Source of the DNA: Pseudomonadota bacterium | GTDB taxonomy: Bacteria; Pseudomonadota; Gammaproteobacteria; Burkholderiales; Methylophilaceae | Direction of reading: 5' to 3' | DNA: 50,770 nt | Assembly (NCBI GenBank): GCA_029782295.1 | Contig: JAKOVB010000116.1 | Span: 1 to 50,770 of the forward strand | Part shown: positions 16,452 through 24,497 of the stretch, piece after piece | How the letters are laid out: each line of letters begins with the position of its first letter | How positions within the stretch are numbered: the stretch's first letter is position 1 | The notes under the pieces: model-generated | The model's database searches: none | What the model was told of the DNA's origin: nothing | Seen by the model: only the letters and a program-made list of their open reading frames with translations | Position numbers and translations under genes: made by a program

Positions 16452-16936
16452 GCCGCTACCCCCTGGACCCATTCCGATTGCGGATGGTAAATGGCGATTG
16501 GCGGATCGCCGTCGTCAGCGATGACGCCCTGCCAGTTCAGCGGTCCCAGCGCCCGCACCTCTTCGACCATCTTGCCGATCTCGACAGCCAAGCGGGCGCC
16601 CTCAGCAGCGCTGGCCCACACCAGACGTACCCGTTCCGGCTCGATGCCGAACTGAGCCAAGGTCCGCCTGAGCAGGGTGAAACGGCGCAAGGTTTTGTAG
16701 TTCTGTTCCAGGTAATGACACTCGCCCGGATGGCAGCCGGTGATCAATACGCCATCGGCTCCTCCCGCCAGCGCCTTGAGCACGAAGGTCGGGTCCAGGC
16801 GACCGGAGCACATTAAGCGGATGAGACGAATATTGGGTGGATATTTCACCCTCGATGTTCCGGCTAGGTCAGCGGCCCGGTAGCTGCACCAGTTGCAGGT
16901 GAAGCCGATGATGACAGGTTCAAAGGGCTCGGACAT
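16448..16936 (-). CDS. mvhD: MvhD-like [2Fe-2S] linker subunit
   Basis: A 162-residue protein with the family cysteine pattern: C14 and C17 (TCNWCSYRAAD), C43 (RLMCSGR), C68 (ITGCHPGEC) and C73. MvhD passes electrons from the hydrogenase to the flavin of HdrA. The start at 16936 has GGAGGTAA upstream. It lies 35 bases after hdrA and overlaps mvhG by four bases. It is a separate gene here, whereas in some bacteria it is fused to HdrA. Confidence 0.93.
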   Translation of the reverse strand: MSEPFEPVIIGFTCNWCSYRAADLAGTSRVKYPPNIRLIRLMCSGRLDPTFVLKALAGGADGVLITGCHPGECHYLEQNYKTLRRFTLLRRTLAQFGIEPERVRLVWASAAEGARLAVEIGKMVEEVRALGPLNWQGVIADDGDPPIAIYHPQSEWVQGVAA

Positions 16937-16971
16937 AACACTTACCTCCCATTCCGGGTATGAGAGCTGCC

Positions 16972-19008
16972 TTACGCAGGCACGAGCGCCGGCTGAGGTT
17001 GCTGCACCGGCCCGCTGCTCACATTCAGAAGCAACAGGCCGTACAGTTGCGCCAGCACCTGTTCGTTGCTGAACTGCGTGCCGGTGATGGCGCCCGATGG
17101 ACAGGCCGCCACGCAGGTGCCACAGCCCTGGCACAGCGCCGGGTTGATCTCGGTGATCATGCGGGCCGTGTCGTACGAGATGGCATTGAAGGGGCAGAGG
17201 TTGTTGCAGATGCGACAGCCGGAGCAACGTTCGGCAATGATACTGGCCCGAACTGGTTCCAGCGCCAACTCTTTCTGGTGGATGCGGCCCAGCACCCGCG
17301 CCGCGGCGGCGGCGCCCTGGGCCACACTGGCCGGGATGTCCTTGGGGCCCTGGCAGGCGCCGGCGATGAAGATGCCTTCCGTCATCGTCGCCACGGGGTC
17401 CAGCTTGGGGTGCTTTTCGATGAACCAGCCGTTGGCGCTGCAGGCGATGCCAAAGGTGTAGGCTACCTCCGTCGAGTCCTGCCGGGGCTGCAAGGCTGCC
17501 GACAGCACGACCATGTCCACCGGAATACGCCGCTGCTTACCCAACAAAGTGTCCTCAACCTGGATGATGAGCTTGCCCTCTTCGCCGGGCAGGCGAGCGG
17601 CGTCGGTCACCTCGGCCACGCGCCCCCGCACAAAGTGGACACCGTCCTCCAGCACCCGCTGGTAGAACTCGTCGTAATCCTTGAAGGCGGTGCGTATGTC
17701 GATGTAGAAGTTAAAGACTTCAGCGCCCGTGCGCTCTTTCACCAAATGGCCGAATTTCAGGCTCTGCATACAGCAGATGTTGGAGCAGTAAGGGTTGTAG
17801 TTGTGGTCACGGCTGCCCACACAGTGGATGATGCCGACCGTCGCCGGCTCCGTTACCCCGTCGCGCAGCACGATCTTTCCACCTGTGGGGCCAGCGGCGT
17901 TGCACAACCGTTCGAATTCCAGGCTGGTGAATACGTTGGCCAGCCTGGCATAGCCGTACTGGGGAATGCGTCGACAATCGAACAAATCATAGCCAGTAGC
18001 CAGAATGATGTTGCCCACCTGGAACTGGAGAATCTCATCCTTTTGCTCGAAGTCAATCGCCTTGGGATGGGTGGGACAGAAGAGTTGGCAGGCTTTGCAC
18101 TTGCCGCGCTGGAAATAGGTGCAGTTCTCGCGGTCGATGACCGGGTATTTGGGCACCGCCTGGGCAAAGGGCCGGTAGACCGCCTTGCGATAGCCCAAAC
18201 CCGCCTCGTAGGTGTTGTCCAGCACCCGCACAGGGCACTTCTCGGTGCAGATGCCGCAGCCAGTGCAGACACTCTCATCCACGTACCGCGCCTTCTTGCG
18301 TACGGTGACAGTGAAGCTGCCCACGTAGCCATCCACACGCTCCACCTCGCTCCAGGTGAGCAGAGTGACGTTCGGATGCCCGCCCACATCCACCATCTTC
18401 GGCGTCAGGATGCAGGCCGAGCAGTCGAGTGTGGGGAAGGTCTTGTCAAACTGGGCCATATGCCCGCCGATGGACGGCTCCCGCTCTACCAGGTAGACCG
18501 GATAACCACTGTCGGCGATCTCTAGCGCCGCCTGGATGCCGGCGATGCCGCCGCCGACTATGAGGGTGGCTGGATGAATGGGTACGTGTAGGGGTTCCAG
18601 AGGCTGGTGCAAGGTCACCCGCTCTACGCCGCCCGAAACCACCGCCATCGCTTTTTCAGTGGCGGCTGCGCGATCGGTGTGCACCCACGACACCTGTTCG
18701 CGGATCGACACCAGCTCACACAGAAAAGGGTTCAACCCCGCCCGTTTACAGGCCGTGCGGAAGGTGCGCTCGTGCAGGTGAGGCGAACACGCCGCCACGA
18801 CGACCCTGGTCAGGCCCTGTTCCTTGATGTCGGCCTCGATCAGCTCTTGGCCCAGGCTTGAGCACATGAATTGATAGTCGCGGGCGACCACAACGCCGCG
18901 GTCTCCAAGTTCCTCGCTGGCCCACAGCGCCACCTCTTCCACATCCACGGTGGCGGCAATGTTGGAGCCGCAATGGCACACGTAAACGCCGATACGTTCA
19001 GGACTCAT
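16972..19008 (-). CDS. hdrA: HdrA: flavin and iron-sulfur subunit of heterodisulfide reductase
   Basis: A 678-residue electron-bifurcating core subunit. Residues 150-180 form the FAD-binding GGGIAGIQAALEIADSGYPV segment. The unique HdrA block GGHMAQFDKTFPTLDCSAC lies at 181-199. [4Fe-4S] motifs are C248-C251-C254-C258 and a second Cys-rich stretch at 296-311 (CTYFQRGKCKACQLFCP). Two further ferredoxin motifs lie near the C-terminus (CSGCRICNNLCP, CQGCGTCVAACP). In methanogens HdrA splits electrons between ferredoxin and CoM-S-S-CoB; no CoM/CoB genes are visible here. It overlaps hdrB by 11 bases. Confidence 0.95.
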   Translation of the reverse strand: MSPERIGVYVCHCGSNIAATVDVEEVALWASEELGDRGVVVARDYQFMCSSLGQELIEADIKEQGLTRVVVAACSPHLHERTFRTACKRAGLNPFLCELVSIREQVSWVHTDRAAATEKAMAVVSGGVERVTLHQPLEPLHVPIHPATLIVGGGIAGIQAALEIADSGYPVYLVEREPSIGGHMAQFDKTFPTLDCSACILTPKMVDVGGHPNVTLLTWSEVERVDGYVGSFTVTVRKKARYVDESVCTGCGICTEKCPVRVLDNTYEAGLGYRKAVYRPFAQAVPKYPVIDRENCTYFQRGKCKACQLFCPTHPKAIDFEQKDEILQFQVGNIILATGYDLFDCRRIPQYGYARLANVFTSLEFERLCNAAGPTGGKIVLRDGVTEPATVGIIHCVGSRDHNYNPYCSNICCMQSLKFGHLVKERTGAEVFNFYIDIRTAFKDYDEFYQRVLEDGVHFVRGRVAEVTDAARLPGEEGKLIIQVEDTLLGKQRRIPVDMVVLSAALQPRQDSTEVAYTFGIACSANGWFIEKHPKLDPVATMTEGIFIAGACQGPKDIPASVAQGAAAAARVLGRIHQKELALEPVRASIIAERCSGCRICNNLCPFNAISYDTARMITEINPALCQGCGTCVAACPSGAITGTQFSNEQVLAQLYGLLLLNVSSGPVQQPQPALVPA

Positions 19009-19990
19009 GGCTCAGCCCTCCCGCGGCCATCTCCGGCATCGGAAGCGCCTCTTTGCCGGCCCGCTCCTTTTTCGGCTTGGGCGGCGGCTGCACGCCGATC
19101 TTATTCAGGGCAGCGGCGGCGTCTACGAACTCCTTGCCGAAGCCCAGAGTCGCCGCCGGCAGTCCAAACGCCAGTCCCATCAACTGCGTGAAGTAAAGAA
19201 TGGGAATATGGTACTTGGTGCCGTAATGGCGGTTGACGGCCTCCTGGTAGCCATCCAGGTTTAGCTGGCACATGGGGCAGAGGGTGACGATGGCATCAGC
19301 CTCGTATTCGGCAGCGTTTTGTAGCAACTGCCGGATCAGCTCCAGCGCCACCTGCTCGCTGATCTGCGTCATGTGCCCGCCGCAGCAGTGGGCTTTGACC
19401 GGGAAATCAACGACTGTCGTTCCCAGCGTTCCCATCAGCCTGTCCAGGGACATGGGGTATTCGGGGTCGTCGAACGCCCCCTGGAAACCGGGACGGACGA
19501 TCAAACAGCCATAGTACGGTGCGATCCGAAGTCCATACAGCGGCTTCTGCACTTTGGCGGCGATCGCATCGTAGCCCACGTCGTTGACGACAATGTCCAA
19601 CAGGTGGCGGACGCGGACGCTGCCCGGCTTGTAGCTCAGCCCCCCCGCCGCCAGCGCCGTGTTGACGTTGGCAGCCAGCCGGGGAGCATCACTCATGTAT
19701 TTGTCGACCTTACTCAAGTTGAGGAAGCAGGCGCTGCATGGGGCAACGACCTGGTTCTGATTGCCGCCACTGAGCTTCTGCCGGGAGGCGATGGCGAGAT
19801 TCCTCGCCACCAGAGCGTAGGCCGGCAGCACGTCAATGGCAATGTACTCCGTGGCCCCACAGCAGTTCCAGTCATCGAGTTCCACGAACTCGATATCCAG
19901 AACAGGTGCCACGGCCACAGCCGATTGATGGTAGGCAATGGCATTGCGCTCCAAGGAACAACCGGGATAGTAGCCATACTTTGCGCTCAT
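18998..19990 (-). CDS. hdrB: HdrB: catalytic CCG-domain subunit
   Basis: A 330-residue protein with two complete CCG domains, the ligands of the noncubane [4Fe-4S] clusters that cleave heterodisulfides: C11, C43-C44, C85, C88, and C162, C202-C203, C238, C241. All eight or more cysteines are kept, so disulfide reduction should be active. About 40 residues after the second domain form a Pro/Lys-rich tail (PPPKPKKERAGKEALP) not needed for catalysis. AAGGAGG precedes the start at 19990, and the ATG overlaps the hdrC stop. Confidence 0.94.
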   Translation of the reverse strand: MSAKYGYYPGCSLERNAIAYHQSAVAVAPVLDIEFVELDDWNCCGATEYIAIDVLPAYALVARNLAIASRQKLSGGNQNQVVAPCSACFLNLSKVDKYMSDAPRLAANVNTALAAGGLSYKPGSVRVRHLLDIVVNDVGYDAIAAKVQKPLYGLRIAPYYGCLIVRPGFQGAFDDPEYPMSLDRLMGTLGTTVVDFPVKAHCCGGHMTQISEQVALELIRQLLQNAAEYEADAIVTLCPMCQLNLDGYQEAVNRHYGTKYHIPILYFTQLMGLAFGLPAATLGFGKEFVDAAAALNKIGVQPPPKPKKERAGKEALPMPEMAAGGLSHES

Positions 19991-20604
19991 TGCCTGCCTC
20001 CTTGTGAAATAGCGCCGTCTTCTGCCCCCAGTTCCCTTGCCTTGGCCAGGATCGCCTGCAACTGCTCGATGCCGTTGATCCGTTTTGGCGTCAGGTCCAT
20101 GCGACCCTTGCGCACCATGCCCAGCCCCATCCCTGCCTTCCTGACGGCGGTCAGAGGGTGATGGCGGAGATGGTAGCGGGTCGCCAAGCCAAGCTCGAAA
20201 CTGCGCCCGTAGTTGTTCACGAAGTCGATGAACGTCTCCGAAAAATCGGGAGCGTCGGCCGCGCTTGACTCGCGATAGAGTCCCTCCTTGATGGCCATGC
20301 GCTTCAGCGTGTACATGATGTCGGTGATGTGGATTTCCTGCGGACACCGCACCATGCAGTAGTAACAGGAAACGCAATACCAAGGGGTGTTGCTGCGCAA
20401 CACCTCCTCCTTCATGCCGGCGCGAATCATGGCGAACAGATGCCGCGGTGTGTGTTCCATGTCGGGGCCCGAGGGACACGACCCCCCACACGTGCCACAC
20501 TGTACACAAAGTTCGAGATGCGAGGCGCCGCCGGGTGTCGCCGCGATGACCTCATCCATGAACGCTCCCGGTGCCGGCCCCGCCGCACTTCGCTGTGCGA
20601 CCAT
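19987..20604 (-). CDS. hdrC: HdrC: ferredoxin-like subunit
   Basis: A 205-residue protein with two [4Fe-4S] motifs, C33-C36-C39-C43 (CVQCGTCGGSCPSG) and C77-C80-C83-C87 (CVSCYYCMVRCP). It carries electrons from HdrA to HdrB. It is the first gene of the hdrCBA-mvhDGA operon. AAGGAG lies nine bases before the ATG at 20604, after a predicted 51-base leader. It ends in a four-base overlap with hdrB. Confidence 0.94.
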   Translation of the reverse strand: MVAQRSAAGPAPGAFMDEVIAATPGGASHLELCVQCGTCGGSCPSGPDMEHTPRHLFAMIRAGMKEEVLRSNTPWYCVSCYYCMVRCPQEIHITDIMYTLKRMAIKEGLYRESSAADAPDFSETFIDFVNNYGRSFELGLATRYHLRHHPLTAVRKAGMGLGMVRKGRMDLTPKRINGIEQLQAILAKARELGAEDGAISQGGRQ

Positions 20605-20654
20605 ATGATCTTAGCTCCTTGGCGCTTGCACGCCAGCGGATAGCCCGATATCAG

Positions 20655-20703
20655 CGGAACCAGCATAGCCTATTCCCGATCGCTAGAACATGATCTGGAT
20701 CAT
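20655..20703 (-). promoter_or_regulatory. Class II Crp/Fnr-type promoter of the hdr/mvh operon
   Basis: ATGATCTGGATCAT (20690-20703) is a dyad with one central mismatch. Together with the adjacent ATTG it shares 17 of 18 positions with the box at 6538-6561. Its centre, 20696.5, is 41.5 bases from a start at 20655. The minus-strand hexamer at 20667-20662 is TATGCT, a fair -10 at exactly the right place. A second small dyad CGTGAA-N4-TTCACG lies upstream at 20708-20723. Confidence 0.7.
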
Positions 20704-20883
20704 ATTGCGTGAAAAGATTCACGAATTGCACTTCGCTTGTGCGTGGTCCCGCTTGGCAACAGTTGAAAACTTGTTATTATCCTTCACCATCCACCTCTTC
20801 GCTCGGCCGTAGGCGACGGGCGACGGCGCCCCCTACCCTCGAATTGACTACCACAAAGAGGACCGGCATCCACTGGTCTGCTG

Positions 20884-21339
20884 GTGACCGAGACGATGCT
20901 TTTCAATGGTGTCAATGACGCCGCCGCCGAGCTTGAGGCTCTGGCAGAGTACGCGGCCGATCTGCGACCAGCGAAGGCATACATTTCGATACCAACTGGC
21001 CTGCCATTGGAACCATGTGTGAAGGCGCCAGACGAGGCGACGCTCCTGCGCGCTTATGTCCTGTTTGCGGAACGTCATGAGTCTGTCGAACTGCTGGTTG
21101 ACAACGAGGGGATTGATTTTGCCACACTGGGTGATGCTAAGGATGACCTGCTCAACATTCTCGCTGTGCACCCGATGCGCGAGGAGGCAGTCCTGGGTCT
21201 GATGGACGGCGTCAGAGTCGATCGCAGCATCCTCGGTGACCTTGTAGCCGCCAGTCTGGTTAGCCGGGTCAGCTACGGCGGGCATCTCTTCTACATCATG
21301 AGGCCGCCGCACAGAAAAGGGGCTCAGAGCCACCGGTAA
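20884..21339 (+). pseudogene. C-terminal fragment of a radical-SAM protein
   Basis: The 151-codon frame (VTETMLFNGVND, AEYAADLRPAKAYISIPTGL, then DLLNILAVHPMREEAVLGLM and VSYGGHLFYIMRP) matches the C-terminal half of COG0731-type radical-SAM Fe-S oxidoreductases. The CxxxCxxC cluster-binding N-terminal half is absent; the upstream 180 bases do not continue the frame with recognisable motifs. It starts at a GTG with no strong ribosome site. A decayed gene is most likely. Confidence 0.65.
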
Positions 21340-21856
21340 GTGAGCAACTCCCGCTGCAGTGGTCATTCCGCCGACGAAGCAGCCTTGCGCTGCATCTTAC
21401 TCGAGCATTCCGTCCGCTACCCTCGCATTGAAGTGTGCGCCTTCCACAGGCTGCTCCATCAGGCAACGCTGAGCAGTGAGCATGCCGTTCAGGATGTCTA
21501 AATTGATCGCAGAGTGATATCTACGTGCTTTTGCGCCTGCAGTCTGTGGGTTTTACCTTGCGATCAGTTTAGTGTGGCAAGCACCGCCAAAGTGGAATGC
21601 TCGGCCATGCTGGAGACCGTACACTACCAGAAGAACGGTCATTCCTGATGCGTAGCGAGCGCGGTTGGTGTCGCCGGTGTCCGCTGCGCACCTCCGACTG
21701 TCGCAAGCTGGCAATCGGTATCAGTCTGTGTCGGTGTTTCGGCGTATTTAGATGCCTCGAGCGAGGTTTCTACACGGTTCGAGTAGCAATCCCAGGAGGA
21801 TAGGAACGAATCTCAGTTGATTCACTGGTGTCTCCGCGACCTCCCGAACAGGTTCC
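21340..21856. other. Intergenic stretch, no gene seen
   Basis: Short open frames on both strands show no recognisable motif, ribosome site or biased composition. It may hold further decayed sequence linked to the radical-SAM fragment. Confidence 0.5.
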
Positions 21857-22432
21857 CTACGCTTTGGACTCCAGAAGTCCGATGACGGCGTCCAACAGGG
21901 CACGGCTAAGCCCGCCGCCTTCGCCGGTGACACCGCGTTCTGCTTGACGGGTTGCACGCGCCTCGGGTGAGAGCGACTGGCCCGACCCCTGTCCGGCCGC
22001 GGCGCCCTCGCCGGTACCCACAGACAGTCCCTGGCTCGTGGCCCATGCCTGCAACTCAGTTTGCGTAAGCTTCAGGGCACCGATGGCACTGACTTGCTCG
22101 GGGCTCAGAGTCGACTCGATTTGATGGAGCAGAGCGTCGATTTCCGCCTGTGCTGATGCGCCGCTGTTGAGCGTGCCGCGTATGCCCTGCCAAAGAGGCA
22201 CCAGGGTGCGGGCTTGTTCGGCGCTGATGGGCCACTTTGATTCCTCCAAACGCAGCGTCCCCAACAAGAGTTGGTTACGTAAGGGCAGGGCGTTCGCGTA
22301 CGATGTATCCAGGGCTGACGCTGCAACCTGTGGTGCTGGTGCTGCAGCCGGTGCGCCAGAAGCGCTGCCGCACCCTGCCAGGGCAACTGTAACCAGAGCG
22401 AAAAGCCAAACTGATGTCCATTGTTTCAACAT
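21857..22432 (-). CDS. Putative lipoprotein at the end of an efflux operon
   Basis: A 191-residue protein with a signal peptide and lipobox (VTVALAGC, Cys near position 21), then an Ala/Pro-rich linker. The middle has a helical region (LLLGTLRLEESKWPISAEQ, LSPEQVSAIGALKLTQTELQ) reminiscent of small Spy/CpxP-like sensor proteins, but without a firm match. A Gly/Ala linker follows, then LLDAVIGLLESKA. It is 97 bases downstream of the MacB-type permease and is the last gene of that operon, so it is probably an accessory envelope component. Confidence 0.6.
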   Translation of the reverse strand: MLKQWTSVWLFALVTVALAGCGSASGAPAAAPAPQVAASALDTSYANALPLRNQLLLGTLRLEESKWPISAEQARTLVPLWQGIRGTLNSGASAQAEIDALLHQIESTLSPEQVSAIGALKLTQTELQAWATSQGLSVGTGEGAAAGQGSGQSLSPEARATRQAERGVTGEGGGLSRALLDAVIGLLESKA

Positions 22433-22529
22433 GACGAAGTTCTCCTTTTGGATTACCGGTGTCTACCGGTCTGATGTCTGATGACTGATGATGTTGCTCG
22501 CCGTCCGATAATGCCCGGCGATGGAAATG

Positions 22530-23735
22530 TCATTCGTGGCGCAATGCTGCGATAGGATCGAGTTGAGCCGCCTTACTGGCGGGATAGTAGCCAAAAAAGA
22601 TGCCCACGGCTGCCGCGGCGCCAAACGCCAAGGGGATCGAAGCGGGCACAATCTGCGTTTGCATCTCGCCGATGCGACCAAATAGTGCTGCCCCACCGAC
22701 GCCGATGATGACGCCTGCCAGCCCGCCTACCAGACTAAGCGTCACAGCCTCAATCAGGAACTGCAGCAGGACATCCTGTGGCCGCGCACCCAGCGCCTGG
22801 CGCAGCCCAATCTCACGGGTGCGTTCGGTCACTGACACCAACATAATATTCATGATGCCAATGCCTCCTACCAGAAGTGAAACTCCGGCGATCCACGCAA
22901 GCAGGTTGCGGAAGGCTTCGGTCGTAGCCTGCTGCGTACTAATGATGTCTTGCTGGGTTTGCAGTACAAAGTCGGGCTTGGCCGGATCGACGTCGTGGCG
23001 CTCCACCAGCAGCGCCTTTGTCTGATTGCTCACACTCGTCATCGCTGTCTGGTCAGCAGCTTTGACATAGATCGTGCGGACCCGGTCGCCTGCCAGCCGG
23101 CTGGGGTTGAACTTCTGATAGAGCAGCTGGAGGGGAATGTAGATACGTCCGTCGTAATCGACGTCTGCAACGACACCTTTCTCTTCCATAACACCGAGCA
23201 CCACAAGCTTCGACGCTCCGATTGTCACTGTCTGGCCGATGGGACTCTCTGTACCGAATAGATCCTGCGCAATACCTTGGCCCAATACAGCAACCTTTGC
23301 CTTACGGTCATTCTCGTCCGCGGTAAGAAAGCGGCCGTCGGCAGTGCTGTACTCTCGGACTTCGGGGAAATCGGCCGTGACTCCCAGGACCGTGATGCCT
23401 TCAAGCCGGGCTTTCGCTGTACTTACGTCCTGCACAACCTGGAATTCCGCTGCCACACCATCGATGTTGTGCACGCCCTCCTTGATGGCGAGTGCATCGT
23501 CATAGGTGAGGGTCTGGGAGGCGCCAGGCACGCCGCGCACCGGATTCACGATAATGAGGTTAGCGCCCAGAGCGTTGATCTGTTCGGCAATGGCGGCCTC
23601 AGCCCCGGCGCTGACGGCCAGCATCATGATCACAGAGGCCACGCCGATGATGACTCCGAGGGTGGTAAGGAACGAACGCACTCGATTAAGCTTCAGGCCT
23701 TCCCAGGCCGCCTGAAAGGTTTCAGCGAGCGTCAT
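22530..23735 (-). CDS. MacB/FtsX-type ABC transporter permease
   Basis: A 401-residue permease with one N-terminal transmembrane helix (SFLTTLGVIIGVASVIMMLA), a large extracytoplasmic MacB_PCD domain and three C-terminal helices (AGVSLLVGGIGIMNIMLVSV, then the TREIGLRQALGARPQDV coupling segment). It overlaps its ATPase gene by 14 bases, so the start at 23735 is favoured over upstream in-frame codons. Family members drive export of macrolides, peptides or lipoproteins by mechanotransmission; the substrate here is unknown. Confidence 0.87.
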   Translation of the reverse strand: MTLAETFQAAWEGLKLNRVRSFLTTLGVIIGVASVIMMLAVSAGAEAAIAEQINALGANLIIVNPVRGVPGASQTLTYDDALAIKEGVHNIDGVAAEFQVVQDVSTAKARLEGITVLGVTADFPEVREYSTADGRFLTADENDRKAKVAVLGQGIAQDLFGTESPIGQTVTIGASKLVVLGVMEEKGVVADVDYDGRIYIPLQLLYQKFNPSRLAGDRVRTIYVKAADQTAMTSVSNQTKALLVERHDVDPAKPDFVLQTQQDIISTQQATTEAFRNLLAWIAGVSLLVGGIGIMNIMLVSVTERTREIGLRQALGARPQDVLLQFLIEAVTLSLVGGLAGVIIGVGGAALFGRIGEMQTQIVPASIPLAFGAAAAVGIFFGYYPASKAAQLDPIAALRHE

Positions 23736-24480
23736 TTGGGCCTCCGCGGTCCAGACAATGACCGGCGCCATCGCGCCCGTCGGAGACGACCGTGCCATCC
23801 CGCACGCAGACGACACGCTCCGCTTGCATGGCGATATCGGGCTCATGTGTCACCATGACAATGGTGGCTCCCGAAGAGTGTAGACTGTGGAGTAGGCCCA
23901 TCACCTCAACGCTGGATTTAGTGTCAAGATTGCCTGTGGGTTCGTCTGCCAGGATCATGGCCGGCTCGTTAATCAAGGCTCGGGCGATGGCGACCCGCTG
24001 CTGCTGCCCGCCCGACATCTCATTGGGACGGTGATGAAGTCGTGAGCCTAAGCCCACGGCTTCCAGCGCCGCAACCGCCTTTTCATGGCGTTCCTCATCA
24101 CTGAAGCGAACCTCGGTGTTGTAAAGCAGGGGAAGCATCACATTCTTCACTGCACTCAACCGTGGCAGCAGGTTGTAGGACTGGAAAACGAAACCGATCT
24201 TCTGATTGCGCACGATAGCCAGTTCAGTGCGATCCAGGCTGCTCACGGTGATCCCATCGAGGATGTAGTCGCCACTTGTGGGCCGGTCCAGGCAACCCAT
24301 AATGTTTAGAAGTGTGGATTTGCCAGAGCCGGAAGGCCCCATGATGGCTACGAATTCACCCCGGCGAACTTGCAGGTCAAGACCCGCCAAGGCAAGTACG
24401 GTGGCATCGTCAGTGCCGTACACCCGCGTGAGATGGCGAATGTCGATTACAAGATCATTCTGAGTGGTGTCATTTAGCAT
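23722..24480 (-). CDS. MacB/LolD-type ABC transporter ATPase
   Basis: A 252-residue ATP-binding subunit. The Walker A motif is GPSGSGKST, the Q-loop is [13 protein letters not shown], the signature is MSGGQQQR, the Walker B region is [11 protein letters not shown], and the switch His is in VMVTHEPD. It pairs with the permease encoded in the overlapping downstream gene and with the membrane-fusion-like adaptor 17 bases upstream. The last 20 or so residues ([15 protein letters not shown]) are not conserved. Confidence 0.9.
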   Translation of the reverse strand: MLNDTTQNDLVIDIRHLTRVYGTDDATVLALAGLDLQVRRGEFVAIMGPSGSGKSTLLNIMGCLDRPTSGDYILDGITVSSLDRTELAIVRNQKIGFVFQSYNLLPRLSAVKNVMLPLLYNTEVRFSDEERHEKAVAALEAVGLGSRLHHRPNEMSGGQQQRVAIARALINEPAMILADEPTGNLDTKSSVEVMGLLHSLHSSGATIVMVTHEPDIAMQAERVVCVRDGTVVSDGRDGAGHCLDRGGPNDAR

Positions 24481-24497
24481 CGTTTTCTATCCGTCCT

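Noticed and set aside
16960-18525. Long 521-codon plus-strand open frame
   Set aside because: Antisense shadow of hdrA, whose minus-strand frame contains all the expected Fe-S and FAD motifs.
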